From Amborella trichopoda (taxonomy: Eukaryota > Streptophyta > Magnoliopsida > Amborellales > Amborellaceae): a DNA stretch of 64,000 bases. The translations under genes were made by a program, and so were the position numbers. Under the pieces are notes generated by a model that saw only the letters and a program-made list of their open reading frames with translations, did no database searches and was not told the DNA's origin. The stretch lies in NCBI RefSeq assembly GCF_000471905.2, contig NW_006499751.1, positions 881,702 to 945,701 of the forward strand, in the 5' to 3' direction. Positions within the stretch are counted from its first letter, which is position 1, and each line of letters opens with the position of its first letter. Shown here piece after piece: positions 1-11,590 of the stretch.

Positions 1-60
1 TATTTTCGGATGTTGAATATCCAAAAAAATTTACTTTTTGGATGTCCAACATCCAAAAAT
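1..60. repeat. Left terminal palindromic repeat zone of the MULE
   Basis: Contains two copies of a near-palindrome of the form TCGGATGTTGAATATCC and TGGATGTCCAACATCC in 60 bases. The same words recur at 3,295-3,445 next to the other end of the transposase. Because each word is nearly its own reverse complement, orientation is ambiguous. I infer a terminal inverted repeat. Confidence 0.5.
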
Positions 61-86
61 TGTTTAGACATCATATTGATCATCTG

Positions 87-258
87 GACATCAAGATGCA
101 TGGACATGAGAAAAAAATGGACTTTAGGGTTTGAAAATGAGAAAAATATGGACATCAAGATGCATGGACATGAGAAAAAAATGGACTTTACGGTTTGAAA
201 ATGAGAAAAATATGGACATCAAGATGCATGGACATGAGAAAAAAATGGACTTCAAGGT
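87..258. repeat. 64-bp tandem repeat, three units
   Basis: Units begin at 87, 151 and 215 (exact 64-bp spacing) with the word GACATCAAGATGCATGGACA. The units are nearly identical, suggesting recent amplification inside the MULE end. The core also occurs, reverse-complemented, at about 39,168-39,210 and 42,355-42,400, outside this element. Confidence 0.9.
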
Positions 259-645
259 TTGGAATATTGAAATCATCTTTCTCAACACAAAGATTGAGAA
301 ACTCATAATAGTTTCAGAAGGGGCTCCAAATTCTCCATTAGAAGATTTATGACAACAAAGAATTCCAATTGCACTAACACAATTTTGACAACAAAATCAT
401 AATATTCACTCCATTCATTAATTCAGGAAATTCATAATTCGATACAAGTATACAATATTAACATCAAGTAATTCACTTTATCGATTTTATGCATGTCTTC
501 CTATTATAACCCTCTACGCCACATCATTTGCACTTCAAATGCCTGGTGATCGGATATTCTGTCTCGGATATTCTTCATTGCTTTTTTGGCCTACCGAGAA
601 GGCGTGTAGTCCTTGGTGGCAACACTATCCGGATGTAAATACCTG

Positions 646-2683
646 TCAACTCAATATCATTTGGGACAGACGCAAAGGGAGTTTCAAATGCCCTTTTAAA
701 GTATTCCATTGTAAAATGCATAGGCAGTACACAGTGGGATCCAAATGCATATGGTTAATGACCGCAATTGCATGGGCACACAGAATGCCATTGAGTTTCC
801 ATTTTCTATAACTGCATGTCCAATGCGTTAAATCGAGAGAGTACTTCTTCCCAAGATAATGGATCTCAAACTGCGTGTCCATGGCGGATAAAATTGTGGA
901 AAAATCGAGCCTTCATCTTTCGCATGTCAAGTAATTCTTGAGCCTTCGGTACTAGCATTCCACTCCAAGTATTACCTAACTCCCTCTTCTCTTCAAACCT
1001 GGCCTTCAACTGTACCCTTATTTCTTCATACATTGTAATGATCGGCTTCTCTCGAGCCGATAAAATCCAAGCATTGAAAGACTCGGCCATGTTTGAGGTA
1101 AGATGACTGTATCTAGACCTTGGAAAATAGGCATCTGCCCAAAATTTGGGGGGAATATTCTTAATCCAATCATATGCTTCTGGGTCAACACACTGTATAT
1201 CAAACATTATTTTTTGAAACCCACCAATGGTCGCTTTACGAACAACCTTCCAAAACAGCATCAGTAATCCTTCAGTATTTGCTGACCTCTTCGTAAATCC
1301 CTTGAAGTTCTCTCCCATATATCACATGCAAAATGATGGAAAACATGGGGGAAAGCATTTTCTATTGCTTCTAACAGGCTTTTCTGTCTATCTGATATAC
1401 TGGTTAAGGCAGGCAGATTAGGGTACCCATTCAATAGCTCACTTAATATACTTAAGAACCACTACCAACTCTGGTAGTTCTCCTTCTCGACCACTGTAAA
1501 TGCCAATGGGAAGAGCCCATTATTTGCATCTAGTGCCAAGACACACAATAAAATGCCTTAATAATTCCTTTTTAGGAATGTTCCATCAATTAGTGGCCTG
1601 CATCCATTAACAAAACCCATAATGCATGGACAGTAAGCAATAAATAGACGTTTAAACCTGCCTTTATTTGTGTGGATGCAAACTTAGGTTCCCAGGTTGG
1701 TTCTTCTGATCTTCTCAGCAACCTCTTTTCCCCGCCAAGCTTGCAAGTAGGAAAGCCTAACCCCGTGATCATATTGAATATCCTTTACAATGTCTTTTGC
1801 TTTAATTTTTGGTTGGTTAAGAAGGCGGCCATTAATCTTGTTTTCCACCCAATCACTACGAGCTAATGACTGATGGACCCTCCCCATTGGACTATTACAT
1901 GTGCGCTCCTTAACCATAGACTTCACTTTAAAGTATGTGGTACTACCAACTCGTAAGCACCGCACTTGCGCTGTGCATCCCTCTACCTTGTAAATTGTCC
2001 ACACCCGTCCTCATTCACTTTTGTCAAACTTTAAAATAAAATTGTTGTAGATTGCAAAATCTACTAGATGATACAGACATTTATTAACATTTTCAAAAAA
2101 TTGCCCAACATTCAATTGAACCTCGTTACCAACTCCTCTCTAATGTTTCAATATCCTCCATATCACGCTCTGGTACGAGCTCAGGGTTGAGCTCCAATTC
2201 AATGTTTTGATCTTGCTCAGGTCAAGCGTTACGCCGACTGTTGACAAAAGATAAAATGTAAGATGAAGCAACAATTTCTACACATATAAGATTAAAATAA
2301 AGCACTCTATAGATGAAAAAATAAATTGTAGATATACTTATTCCTTGAAGATGAGCCCTCAGCAACATATTCTTGTTGTGGCTCGACAATATATACTATA
2401 ATTCTCGAAGATTTCCCTCCCAACATAAAATTTATATCTATATCATCACTAACATCAATCAAATCAAGCCCACTAGATAGACTTGTGTTGTGGTACATAA
2501 TAGCTAATTTGTTTGGATCACACTTGGTTAAATTAGACTTTTTAGTTCCTCCAAGGAACTATTCTCATTATACTTTGTGACTTTCAATTTTCCTCTTTTA
2601 TAAATAACACGTCCATCATTTGCATTTGTCTCAAATGACCCCCCATATCAGAATACCAGTTGCACTCCCTCAGTAGCCATCAT
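646..2683 (-). pseudogene. MURA-like transposase pseudogene (MULE, SWIM finger)
   Basis: Read from Met-Met at 2,683 on the minus strand. In order: an N-terminal PB1-like stretch (NANDGRVIYKRGKLK, ~2,600); the acidic DVSDDIDINFML segment (~2,450); a MudR-type DNA-binding region with HQSLARSDWVENKI and AWRGKEVAEKI (1,700-1,990); the DDE transposase core with GCRPLIDGTFL (1,570-1,605), LALDANNGLFPLAF and ISDRQKSLLEAIENAF (1,345-1,396); a downstream block with MAESFNAWILSAREKP (~1,050-1,100); and a C-terminal SWIM zinc finger CSYRKW..GILCAH (772-816). These are the standard parts of plant MULE transposases, which cut and paste the element in the nucleus. It is broken: in-frame stops at 2,650-2,648, 1,560-1,558 and 1,464-1,462, at least one frame change near 1,310, and the SWIM finger reads CSY where CSC is usual. 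The family and order are clear. Confidence 0.88.
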
Positions 2684-3294
2684 CAATATTATTGTATTAA
2701 AGGAATAGCAAATTTTGTGTTACAAAAAATCAATACAAAAAAATTACCAAACATTGAGTTATTTCTAACTACTTTGGGGTTCATAAAATTTGAGTATTAC
2801 ATAATAGATTGAAATAATGTACTACTAAAATTGTGAGTAATAAACATTAAACAAAAGAAAACAGCAAATACTCACATAAACACAAAATAAACAACAAATT
2901 TTAATACAAACAAATAAGTGTAACAATTATTTAGCCAAAACAAGGAATACAATGTATCAACATGATACAAACAACAAATAATTATATAAAACAAATAACT
3001 TCATCAATATTAAACAAATTCCTTTTATTAATAAAAAATACATAACAAATATTGTTAACAAAATAAAATATCCTAAAAAATAACAAATAATAAACTTCAA
3101 TTAATCGACCATAAAAAGAAAGAGTAAGAACGATACTAATCACGTCCAAATAGTGAGTCAATATCTTCAACTTTGTGGGTTACTGTATTAAGGGATAGTA
3201 AAGGGGGTATGATGCTTCAATGATCGGTTTTTCTCAACTTTATAAAAATAAAATTAAGTAAGTTTCCTCCTGTATATGGGAAATGTTGGAGTGA

Positions 3295-3445
3295 AAAATT
3301 TTGGATGTTCAACATCCGAAAATCTCATAAATTTGGATTGTGAACATCTGAAAATGAGAAAAATCATTGTTGGAACTACGGCTATTTTCGGATGTTGAAC
3401 ATTTGAAAATTGCAAAAATTTGGATGTTGGACATCCGAAAAAGGG
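3295..3445. repeat. Right terminal palindromic repeat zone of the MULE
   Basis: Three to four copies of GGATGTTCAACATCC-type palindromes flanked by CGAAAA or AAATTT, matching the words at 1-60. Also contains AAAATGAGAAAAAT, which is part of the 64-bp repeat at 87-258. This supports both zones being ends of the same element. Confidence 0.5.
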
Positions 3446-3614
3446 CAAAGTTATCTTTTTTTTCAAAAAAGGTGTTATGGAAGATTAAAAACGGACAGAT
3501 GAGTAATAACATAAACTATTTGGTGTAACTGTAATAACGTAAAGTATAACGGATATGTTTGTAATTTTTCTCTTTTTTTTAAGCGTATTTGTTTTCAATC
3601 TACTCCATTGAGCA

Positions 3615-3905
3615 AATGACCCGGTATCTATGCGTCCAAGCTCACAAAAATGAGGGCCACTTAATAAATCTATTTTTGAGATGGATTTTAAGACTTAATT
3701 TTTAAGGACATGTAATTTGTAACATGGTGATCATGATTATGAAAAATAAATAAATTTTAAAAGCTAAAAATAATAATTCTAGTAAAAAAACATTTGGAAT
3801 GTTAGTTTCCATTATTTTTAGGTGGAACACCTACTTGCATCCATCTTTAAGTGGACCGCATATGTAGAAATACGGTCCAGCCCGCATGAAACAATTTTCC
3901 TTGAG
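3615..3905 (+). repeat. Left inverted arm of the fold-back element
   Basis: Pairs with 4,797-5,115 in reverse complement. See the parent element for shared words. Confidence 0.75.
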
Positions 3906-4796
3906 CAAAACTTCTAGTATTTCTTAGATACCAAATTTTGGGGTTGTGTTCTTGAAGCTCATAACAACTACAATGAATAAAAATAAAAATAAAATATAAC
4001 TTCCACTCTCTATGTGCCTTAATAAAGTGGCATCCCTAGGTTGCACTCGAACCATCCAAATTTTGGAGGAAGATATTTAAAATACGTGCCACGATCAATA
4101 TTCCGTATAGAAAATGAAAATAATTGTTCCGGCTCCCCAGCTCATTCCTCTTTTGACATGTATATGGTGTGTATGTTGTTACGTAGGTGCAAATAGATTT
4201 CTAATGAAATGATGATGGTCGCCGAGGGTTAAAAAGTCGGATTGGGTACCTGGATTCCCATTATTAAAACCATTTTGGATAAGCGGATCGGTAGTCTGGA
4301 TCGGCGATCTGGGTGAGTGAATTAGTCAATAAAAAAATTTTAAATTTAAAATTTTAAAAATAAAAATGGGGCTAGTTCTTATTGGTTCTCTAACAGAATC
4401 AGCCGGTTCACAATATTTTGTGGAATTGGATGACTTGACTGGTTCTCGGTCAAGATCAGCCAATTCCGATGAGCATCACCATTTTGTTAAACCTTGATGG
4501 TCACTTAATTTTCAAATGGCATGGTTTATACAAGGCGTCTACATTAGGCTAATCTTCAAAAGGTGTTGAAATATGTAGTTTGGATGTCGAAAACCTCTAT
4601 GATGACCTTGAAATCTATTACTATTTCTCAATTTCTATGCTATCTATTTGAGTGGGAATTGCCTTGGAATAGATTTTAAGTCAAGTATTAGTATTTTGGA
4701 GTGTTTGCGAGTGAGCAAATGTATTTTTTGTACCTTCACATGCTACTGGGAATTTGAGTAAAGTGTTGTAACTTAGTTTATGTGAGAGTTTTTTGT

Positions 4797-5115
4797 ATGG
4801 AAAATTATTTCATGCCGGCTGAACTGCATTTCTACATACATGGTCCAAACATTGTAAGGCATCCATCTTAAAGATGGATGCAAGTAAGTGTTCCATCTGA
4901 AAGCAATGGAAACTAATAGTCCAAATGTTCTTTTGCTAGAATTATTATTTTTAATTTTAAAATTTATTTATTTTTTCAGATTCATGATCTCCATGTTAGA
5001 GGTTACATGTACTTAAAAATTAAGTCCAAAGATCCATTTCAAAAATAGATTTTTTAATAGGCCCGCATTTCTACATATACGGGTTTGGCCGCATAGAAAC
5101 TGGGTCCTTTTTGTA
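4797..5115 (-). repeat. Right inverted arm of the fold-back element
   Basis: Reverse complement of 3,615-3,905, with small insertions and substitutions spread along it, indicating age. Confidence 0.75.
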
Positions 5116-5125
5116 TTCCTATACC

Positions 5126-6517
5126 TTGAGCAAGGTCTTTATATACTCCATCAAGTAGTATCTGAGCTGAGGTTCAGGAGAATCCCTAAACCCCACTCAA
5201 TTTATTTTGTATTCGAGGTGTGCACTATTCTTGAGTCTTAGTAAGACTGACCTATTTGGGAAATGAAATCCTTGAACATCTCACATTGATAGAAACAAGA
5301 CATGTCTGAAATTTTTAGAATTGTTCACTAGTTTTAGAACAATGAAATGGGCATATTGTAGAGCTAACTTGTGTGAGGCTATTCAATTTTTTTTTGTGGC
5401 TTTGAGTCTAATTTCACCGAGAGAAAGTCTCAAAGGGTTGTCATTCCTCTTTTGAGAGATATGGGTCAATCTTTAGAGTATGCTAGCTCTGAGCACCCAA
5501 TTTTCAATAACTATGCACTTCTTTTTAATATAACAATTTACTATCTTTAGTGGGGGCTTTGATATTTTTTTTGGAAATTGAGTCTAGTTTCAAAACACTA
5601 AATATTCATAATAAATTCTTTCATATTTTCATTCTGTGTCTTCTACTGCGCAGTAGAAACTTACTGTCTAAGTCAACTTAATAACCCCCGTTGATAAATA
5701 GTTTTGATGCCAAACCCTAGGTTGTTCTTATCTCAATTAGTGTCTAACTTCTATAGGAAGAAATCCTATCAAGAAACCTTCATATTTTTGAAGTTATGAT
5801 CCCAAAATCTGAAGGTGTGCAACCTGAAAAAGCAGAAAAACCAAATAAATTACATCCCAAATGTGTTGTCTTCCTTTGTATTTATAGAACTAAGGAGAGG
5901 GGAAGTCCCATGCAAAGCATATGGTGAGCACATACACAAGCACTTGAGTAAGGGCACTTGAAGCACGAATTGCATAAGGGCACTTGAGGCGCGATTTGTA
6001 TTTCGCACGTTCAAAATGGTGCTCTTAGCTGATGCATGAGTGCAGGTCAGGTTTGTGATTCATATTATTTCGCTATGAGAGGCGAACTCCTACCCTCCCA
6101 CAGGTGAAACCGTTATCCCACTGTTTGAATGCGACAATGAACGCGTTTCATGAATAAATCATTTCCCAATATAGAACTGTGTAAATGCTTGATTTGATAC
6201 ACAAATATGTCCAAATTTGCATCTATGCTTAATAGAGATTATTTTAGGGTTTGTTTGGATGGATGAATATGGTGAGTAAGCCGTTCTTATAATGTTAATA
6301 GTTTTAGGAGCCACAGTTCATTATTTGAGACCCAAAAGGTAAAAGATTAATTATTCGACTATCTAATTCATGAACAACCATAATTATGGAATGTTTTTGG
6401 GGGATGAACAGTCACGATGGGCATTTGAAAGGGGCTTTTTTCTCTTTGTCTATCTATATATCTATGGATACTTGAAACTCTCCTTAAAGCATAATATGTC
6501 ACACTGCTTTTAGATTT
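5126..6517. other. No gene seen
   Basis: AT-rich DNA with no long open frame, no obvious repeats within the window and no recognisable motif. Confidence 0.5.
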
Positions 6518-6769
6518 TTAATATCCATTTACTTTTCTTTCTCTCTCTAAAAGAAGGTCAATTATGGTGTTCCAGATCTTATTGTATTTCGTACTGGAAA
6601 AATAAGTATTTATATGAACATTATGCGATTCTATATCATACATGTAAACATTGTTATCTTCTTCAAAATACCACACTAACAAAACTTCGGAAGCAGGCTT
6701 AAACTCACCACATCTTGGCTCGTAAAATCCAATGGCTGCCTCTACTGCTCCACCATTTGGTAGATACAT
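6518..6769 (-). CDS. Unrecognised 83-codon ORF, possible exon or remnant
   Basis: An open frame on the minus strand starting MYLPNGGAVEAAIGFYEP and containing a non-repetitive stretch LVWYFEEDNNVYMYDIESHN. The composition (aromatic, alternating hydrophobic) looks protein-like rather than low-complexity. The VYMYDIES pattern weakly recalls the beta-propeller-like associated domains of plant F-box proteins, but the match is too short to assign. There is no partner exon I can identify either side, and no domain is complete. It could be a pseudogene fragment or chance. Confidence 0.25.
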   Translation of the reverse strand: MYLPNGGAVEAAIGFYEPRCGEFKPASEVLLVWYFEEDNNVYMYDIESHNVHINTYFSSTKYNKIWNTIIDLLLERERKVNGY

Positions 6770-7179
6770 ATTAATATAGAAAATTGTAATCTATATCATA
6801 TTATCTTACCCATTGGCACTTATACGGAGTGTTGGGGCCACCACTTAGACAACCAGACACGTACTAAATACCAACACTTGTATCAGTATCCATGTAACAC
6901 TGCTGTTAAGAACCTAGCCAGGATCTGTGTGATTGTTTATTAAAAATTGTATGATTCGAATACCTAGCATAGCAATGATTGTATGATATGAAGATCATAG
7001 GTTTTATGAAAAATTGTATTTCTATTAATTGAGTAATCAAGCAAGCGTCTCATGAGAGGGAGTGACTTAGTTAACCATGTCTTTATGTTTACGGGAACAG
7101 TCGTTATTATAGATGTGGCCATGACCAGAAAATAAAAATAAAAGGAAGAAGAAAAAGGAAAACATTTAATTTACTTATA

Positions 7180-7211
<32 letters not shown>

Positions 7212-8087
7212 GTAATGTACACAGCTTCAACTATTTTTTAATTGTTTGAACTTCGAACTATCCATCCTACTATGGATGGACTACGAGATAACGATCTCAT
7301 TTATTTGAATCAAATCAACCTGTCAACAATGAATTGTTAAATAAACTTACAAAACAAACTAATTTCCAAAATTTCAAGTTCAATCAAACATGAGATACAA
7401 CAAACCTTGGGAATGCAACTAGATTGTCAACAAAAACATTTTTCAGTTCCAAGCCTTCAAAAACTATGAAGATCTAAGATTTCACATCCCAAAGCATTCC
7501 TAAAAACCCAGGACTCGGAGATCTCAAATATTTTGCAATTTCCAAAAATCTAAACAAATCTCTAAATTGCTCAGATCCCGATCATCAAATCTGCCCCTGA
7601 CATTTAACCCCATCATAACTATCAAAATTAGTTACAGCAATCGCCATATCTTAAAGTAACACATCATATTCACAGCTCTCCGTCCACAACTCATACGCCA
7701 TCTATACGTCCTCTAGGATGGAAAAAGAAAAAGGGAAAATTATCAAAATATACTTAACATTTGATTTTCTCTAAAAATTTGTGAATTTTCTTTACCAAAA
7801 GAAAAATGGCAATTCCTTTTTATTTCTTTTTTTCTCTTTATTTTTTTTGCCACAAGGAAATGGGAATTGTCCTGGAGAAATGGTCCAAGAATTATCTATT
7901 GTTATTTCGGAATGGATCTTTTTTGCTGACATAAAATGGGTAATTTGATTTCTTGCTATGTATTTTAAGCACGTGTGAACCTCATTTTATCTTGGTATAT
8001 CTTGAGGAAAATTTGTAAATTGGCTTTAGATCAAATGTGAAATGGATGGCTGAGCTTTGCCAGACCATATTTTAGTCATCCACCCTC
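6770..8087. other. No gene seen; contains an AAT microsatellite
   Basis: AT-rich DNA. Around 7,180-7,209 is a run of about nine ATA/AAT triplets. Nothing else is recognised. Confidence 0.5.
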
Positions 8088-8355
8088 AGATTGGCATAAT
8101 ATTTAGAGGGTAGCCTTAAGGTACCTTGGATTCAATATTCAACGGTCTGATTATAATTTTGATTCAAGTTTAGATTGGCTTAATATTTGGAGGGTAGCCT
8201 TGGGGTACTTTGGATTCAATATTCAACGGTTTGATTATAATTTTGATACATTTTGATCCAAGTTTAGATTGGCTTAATATTTGGAGGGTCACCTTGGGGT
8301 ACTTTGGATTCAATATTCAATGGTCTGATTATAATTTTGATCCAAGTTTGACTGT
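8088..8355. repeat. 84-94-bp tandem repeat, three units
   Basis: Units start at 8,088, 8,172 and 8,266 with AGATTGGCATAATATTT or AGATTGGCTTAATATTT and share GGATTCAATATTCAACGG and GATTATAATTTTGAT. The second unit carries a 10-bp insertion, which lengthens the spacing from 84 to 94. The open frame across it (8,210-8,569, plus) is a by-product of the repeat. Confidence 0.85.
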
Positions 8356-11194
8356 ACCTATTTTTAGATCATTCAACCGCTTATTTGGGTGTGATTGGGC
8401 TTGGATCTTTCTTGTTTTCTGGCGTATAACTTCCTTTCCTCACAATATGGCTATTTTTCATCTTTGGATTTATTATGAGACTGTTGTTTTTTTTTTCCCA
8501 CTATTGCCATTTCTAGTGGTTCGCTTTGGTATTCTGTTAGTTATCATGATAGGATTTTATTTGAATTGACACCACCACTCTTGAGTCCAATGACACTTTC
8601 TTTGAGACAAAATACCCCGAAATAGCAATCCCATCCAATATACAATAGTTTTAGTCTCAGCAACTGAAGAAAGCATAATAGACACTTTCCCATCCGTCAT
8701 AGTGATTGAGATGGTCTCATCTAATGCAGAAAATACTATAGGGGCAGCCCCACCAAACCACTTGGTAGGGGTACTTTCATTTGATAATGATATTATAGCA
8801 GTGGTAGTCAGTGCCGCCCACGCCTTATCTGACGACTTCAATATGCTACAACGCTATCAACTCATCAAGAGCAACATGAAGTCATAAATGAAAAGGAGTA
8901 GGGTGATCACTTGCCCTTTCGATAGTCAAGTGAGGCATCCATATTTCACTTAGGCACCAAAATCCACGGCCTAAGGAGTCATAAACAGAAAAGCTCACAT
9001 GCTCAAGGGAAATAAACCCAATGAGCTTAGCCAACCCAGAAGGAGATTGAGGGACTATGAAGCTGATAGAAACTTTGAGTCTAAAGATCAAAAGTTCGAA
9101 TGAAGTGATTCAAAGGAAAAAAATTCAACAGGAATTCAACAACCTCTGTCAAGGAAGTGTTGGACAGCAACCGGTTGTCAGAAAAATCCAAAGACATCCA
9201 ATATTAGAACCTCCCTGCCACCTGTAGGTGGTAAAGGATGATCGAGTATCAACTGTTTCTTGGATGAAATACCACAATAAGGAAAAACAACAGCACTGAC
9301 TCTTCCTTTTCTACTCCTTCGTCCTCTTTCGGAAAAAAAGAAAGAGAAAAAAGAAAAAAAAAATGAAAAATTTGTCGGGCTGAAAATTTAAAAGGAACTC
9401 TAAATGTTGAAATGAAAGAAAACAAAACAATTTAGTGGATTGAACAATCGAAAGGGATCCCGAGGCGATAGTATAAAGAAAGTTTTTCTCTTTTTTTATC
9501 TCTTCTACAAGCCTTTTCCCTAAAAAGAAACATTTTCTTCTCATATTCTCTTCCCAAGTCTAGTGGTGCCAATAAGCAAAGTGATCTGAAAGCATAAGTT
9601 CAAGTAAACATGAAGGATCTCAACTATTTGAACATCAAAGGCTACAGTCGAGAAGGTACAAAATTGGAAGTTCAAGGAGATTCTATGCACCTAGAGGCAA
9701 TATTCATATTATCCAAGATGTTGTCTTGTTGAAAAACTTCAGAAAACTCTCATTTGAGTTGTGACACAAGAGCCAAGATTGGAAGGAGTAGGGTTAAGGA
9801 TTCATTGTCCTAGAGGTCTCAAGAAGAGGCTCGACAAGCTCATATTTGGGAAAAGAAAAAGAGTCACTATGGTAGCATGAGCCTAAACTACGTACCGAAT
9901 TATTTTTTGAAAATTCTATTCCTCTTCAAAAAACTTTCCTTATTTATTCCTAATTTAAAATATCTTAGTTTCTTTGTTAACATAGCATGCCTAAGCAACT
10001 GATTCTGGTTTCAAAAATTTCTCTCTTTATTTCAAATTGTTAAAAATCTTTTTCAAAATGAAGGAGTTAGACAGCTCATATATGATGTTACCGTATTCCG
10101 CTTTCTCTAAAACCTTGAAGAAAGAGCTAAAGTAATTAGGAAAATCCCTTTTCAGAAAAAAACATGAACCTGGACCAATGGTTCTCATATGTTAGACCCA
10201 AAAGGTGATAGAAATTCAATTAGCTAAATTTTACCCAGCATCAACTAATTTTCTAAGAAAAATTCCCATTCAATTGAACACCAGGCCCAATATTGGCTGC
10301 CATCGGTAAATGTGATCATAAGTAGGATGTACTTAGTTCTTTAGATGTGATCGAAGGCAACTAACATATTCACATAGTTCTTGAGTCTTTTCTTTCGTAA
10401 TGAAGTTGTAAATTTTATTGTTAGTGAATGAAATAAGTTTATCCTTATGGCAGCAAGAGTGGATCATAGTTTAGTTTTTGTTTTATTTCATTGAGATTTT
10501 GCTGATACTGTAAATAGACATACAGTTATGAGTGCTGAAAATTTTTAAAATACTACACTGTGCAATATAGCCAACTTTCATCCTAATCAAACCATTAGAT
10601 ACGGGCATTAAGTGTACTGCTACCTAGCAAGGTATTGAGAACTGGAGGTCCATGTTCATGTGTAATTTGAATTTTCAAGAGGGAGAGGTATCCACTTTAA
10701 ACTTGGGACGATAAATGGTTCAACACCGAGCCCTTATGCTCCATCATTTCTAGCTTCTATGTCACTCAAAACAAAGACTCCATGTCTTTGAAGTGATTTT
10801 GAATCCTATAAATAAAAACTCGTGAGCGGGTTTCCAATTTAGTTGTAGGAGTCTAATTCACAGCAAAAGTTTCAAGTTCACCAATCTCCTTCACCAGCTA
10901 AATGATTTTTGATGGTGAGGCAACCAATCTAATGAGATCATGGAACTAGACCCACCATAATGAGTTTTCGTTACCTTTGGTTGACTTGTTTGGAGAGCAT
11001 AACTATTAGTGGCACCCATTCAAATTGTCCATCTCTTCAATCAGTATCAGAACTAAAATAATGATTATCTCTTCAATCAGTATCAGAAAGAACTCTCAAT
11101 ATAATGCCCATGATCTTCATTTGGACAATAAAAAAACTGCCTGCTCCAAACTAATAATAAAACAAAAGCCTAACCAATGGATACCTTCAGCACA
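8356..11194. other. No recognisable gene
   Basis: Several short open frames (for example 8,557-8,841 minus and 8,882-9,091 minus) have mixed composition but match nothing I know, and have no supporting context. A short duplication of CTCTTCAATCAGTATCAGAA lies at about 11,033-11,090. Otherwise AT-rich intergenic DNA, perhaps degraded element sequence. Confidence 0.45.
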
Positions 11195-11590
11195 TTGCAC
11201 CCCTCCCCTCCCTTGCCCAAATGAGCACCTTGAAATTGAACTTTGATAACAACTGGAAAGGTATTTCAATTAAAGAAAGTGTCATGGGATTCCTTAGAGA
11301 CCACATTGAGTGAGTACTTGCATCATATGCTCAATGCTAGCTGGGGTTTGCACGGCCCAAGAAGGAGAAGTCAAATCCCTTCTACAGGCCTAGGCCTCAT
11401 ATAAGGGTATCCAATGTATAGACCTTACAAGGATTGGATAGGGGACATCAAACAATCATAGAAGGAGACTCCTAGAATGTCCCTCGATTGTCTAGACAGA
11501 CATCTCGTCCCATGGAAACTATGTCAACTATGTGAAGGAAATATGAGACCTATTGAAGAAGATGGAACCTCGTGCCCAATTCTTTTTTTC
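11195..11590 (+). pseudogene. LINE-type RNase H (RVT_3) remnant, plus strand
   Basis: Plus-strand reading gives LKLNFDNNWKG, then MGFLRDHIE, then a stretch reading IIEGDS, and VPWKLCQLCE. These correspond to successive blocks of the plant LINE-associated RNase H domain (first catalytic Asp in N-x-D, GG-x-x-RD, the ExDS block). The blocks lie in different frames with stops between, so it is a dead fragment. It ends where the poly-A end of the oppositely oriented LINE (11,582-13,260) begins, which suggests that LINE inserted into or beside it. Confidence 0.55.

Larger units (their letters stand above)
1..3445 (-). mobile_element. Mutator-like DNA transposon (MULE), decayed, left end outside window
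   Basis: A MURA-like transposase remnant on the minus strand lies between two zones built from the same palindromic words (GGATGTTGAACATCC and variants, flanked by TTTTC/GAAAA) at 1-60 and 3,295-3,445. These zones behave like terminal inverted repeats of a MULE. The left zone touches the window edge, so the true left end and any 9-bp target duplication cannot be seen. The transposase carries in-frame stops and frame changes, so the copy cannot be autonomous. The interior outside the coding part (259-645 and 2,690-3,290) is AT-rich with nothing further recognised. Confidence 0.75.
3613..5125. mobile_element. Fold-back element with ~300-bp inverted arms
   Basis: The left arm (about 3,615-3,905) and right arm (about 4,797-5,115) are reverse complements over about 290-310 bases at roughly 80-85% identity by eye. 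Shared words include CTACATATGCGG/CTACATATACGG, GATGGATGCAAGTA and AATGGAAACTAA. The ~890-bp centre carries no coding sequence I recognise. Long arms and a non-coding middle fit a non-autonomous Mutator-like or fold-back element. The outer edges are near ACCCGG (left) and its partner ACCCAG (right, minus strand). I could not identify a target-site duplication. Confidence 0.75.

Noticed and set aside
8557-8841. 94-codon minus-strand frame, Thr/Ser/Ala-rich
   Set aside because: Overlaps another open frame on the plus strand (8,702-8,887); no motif, no context.
10270-10320. PBS-like phrase TTGGCTGCCATCGG
   Set aside because: No LTR end beside it and no gag or pol nearby.
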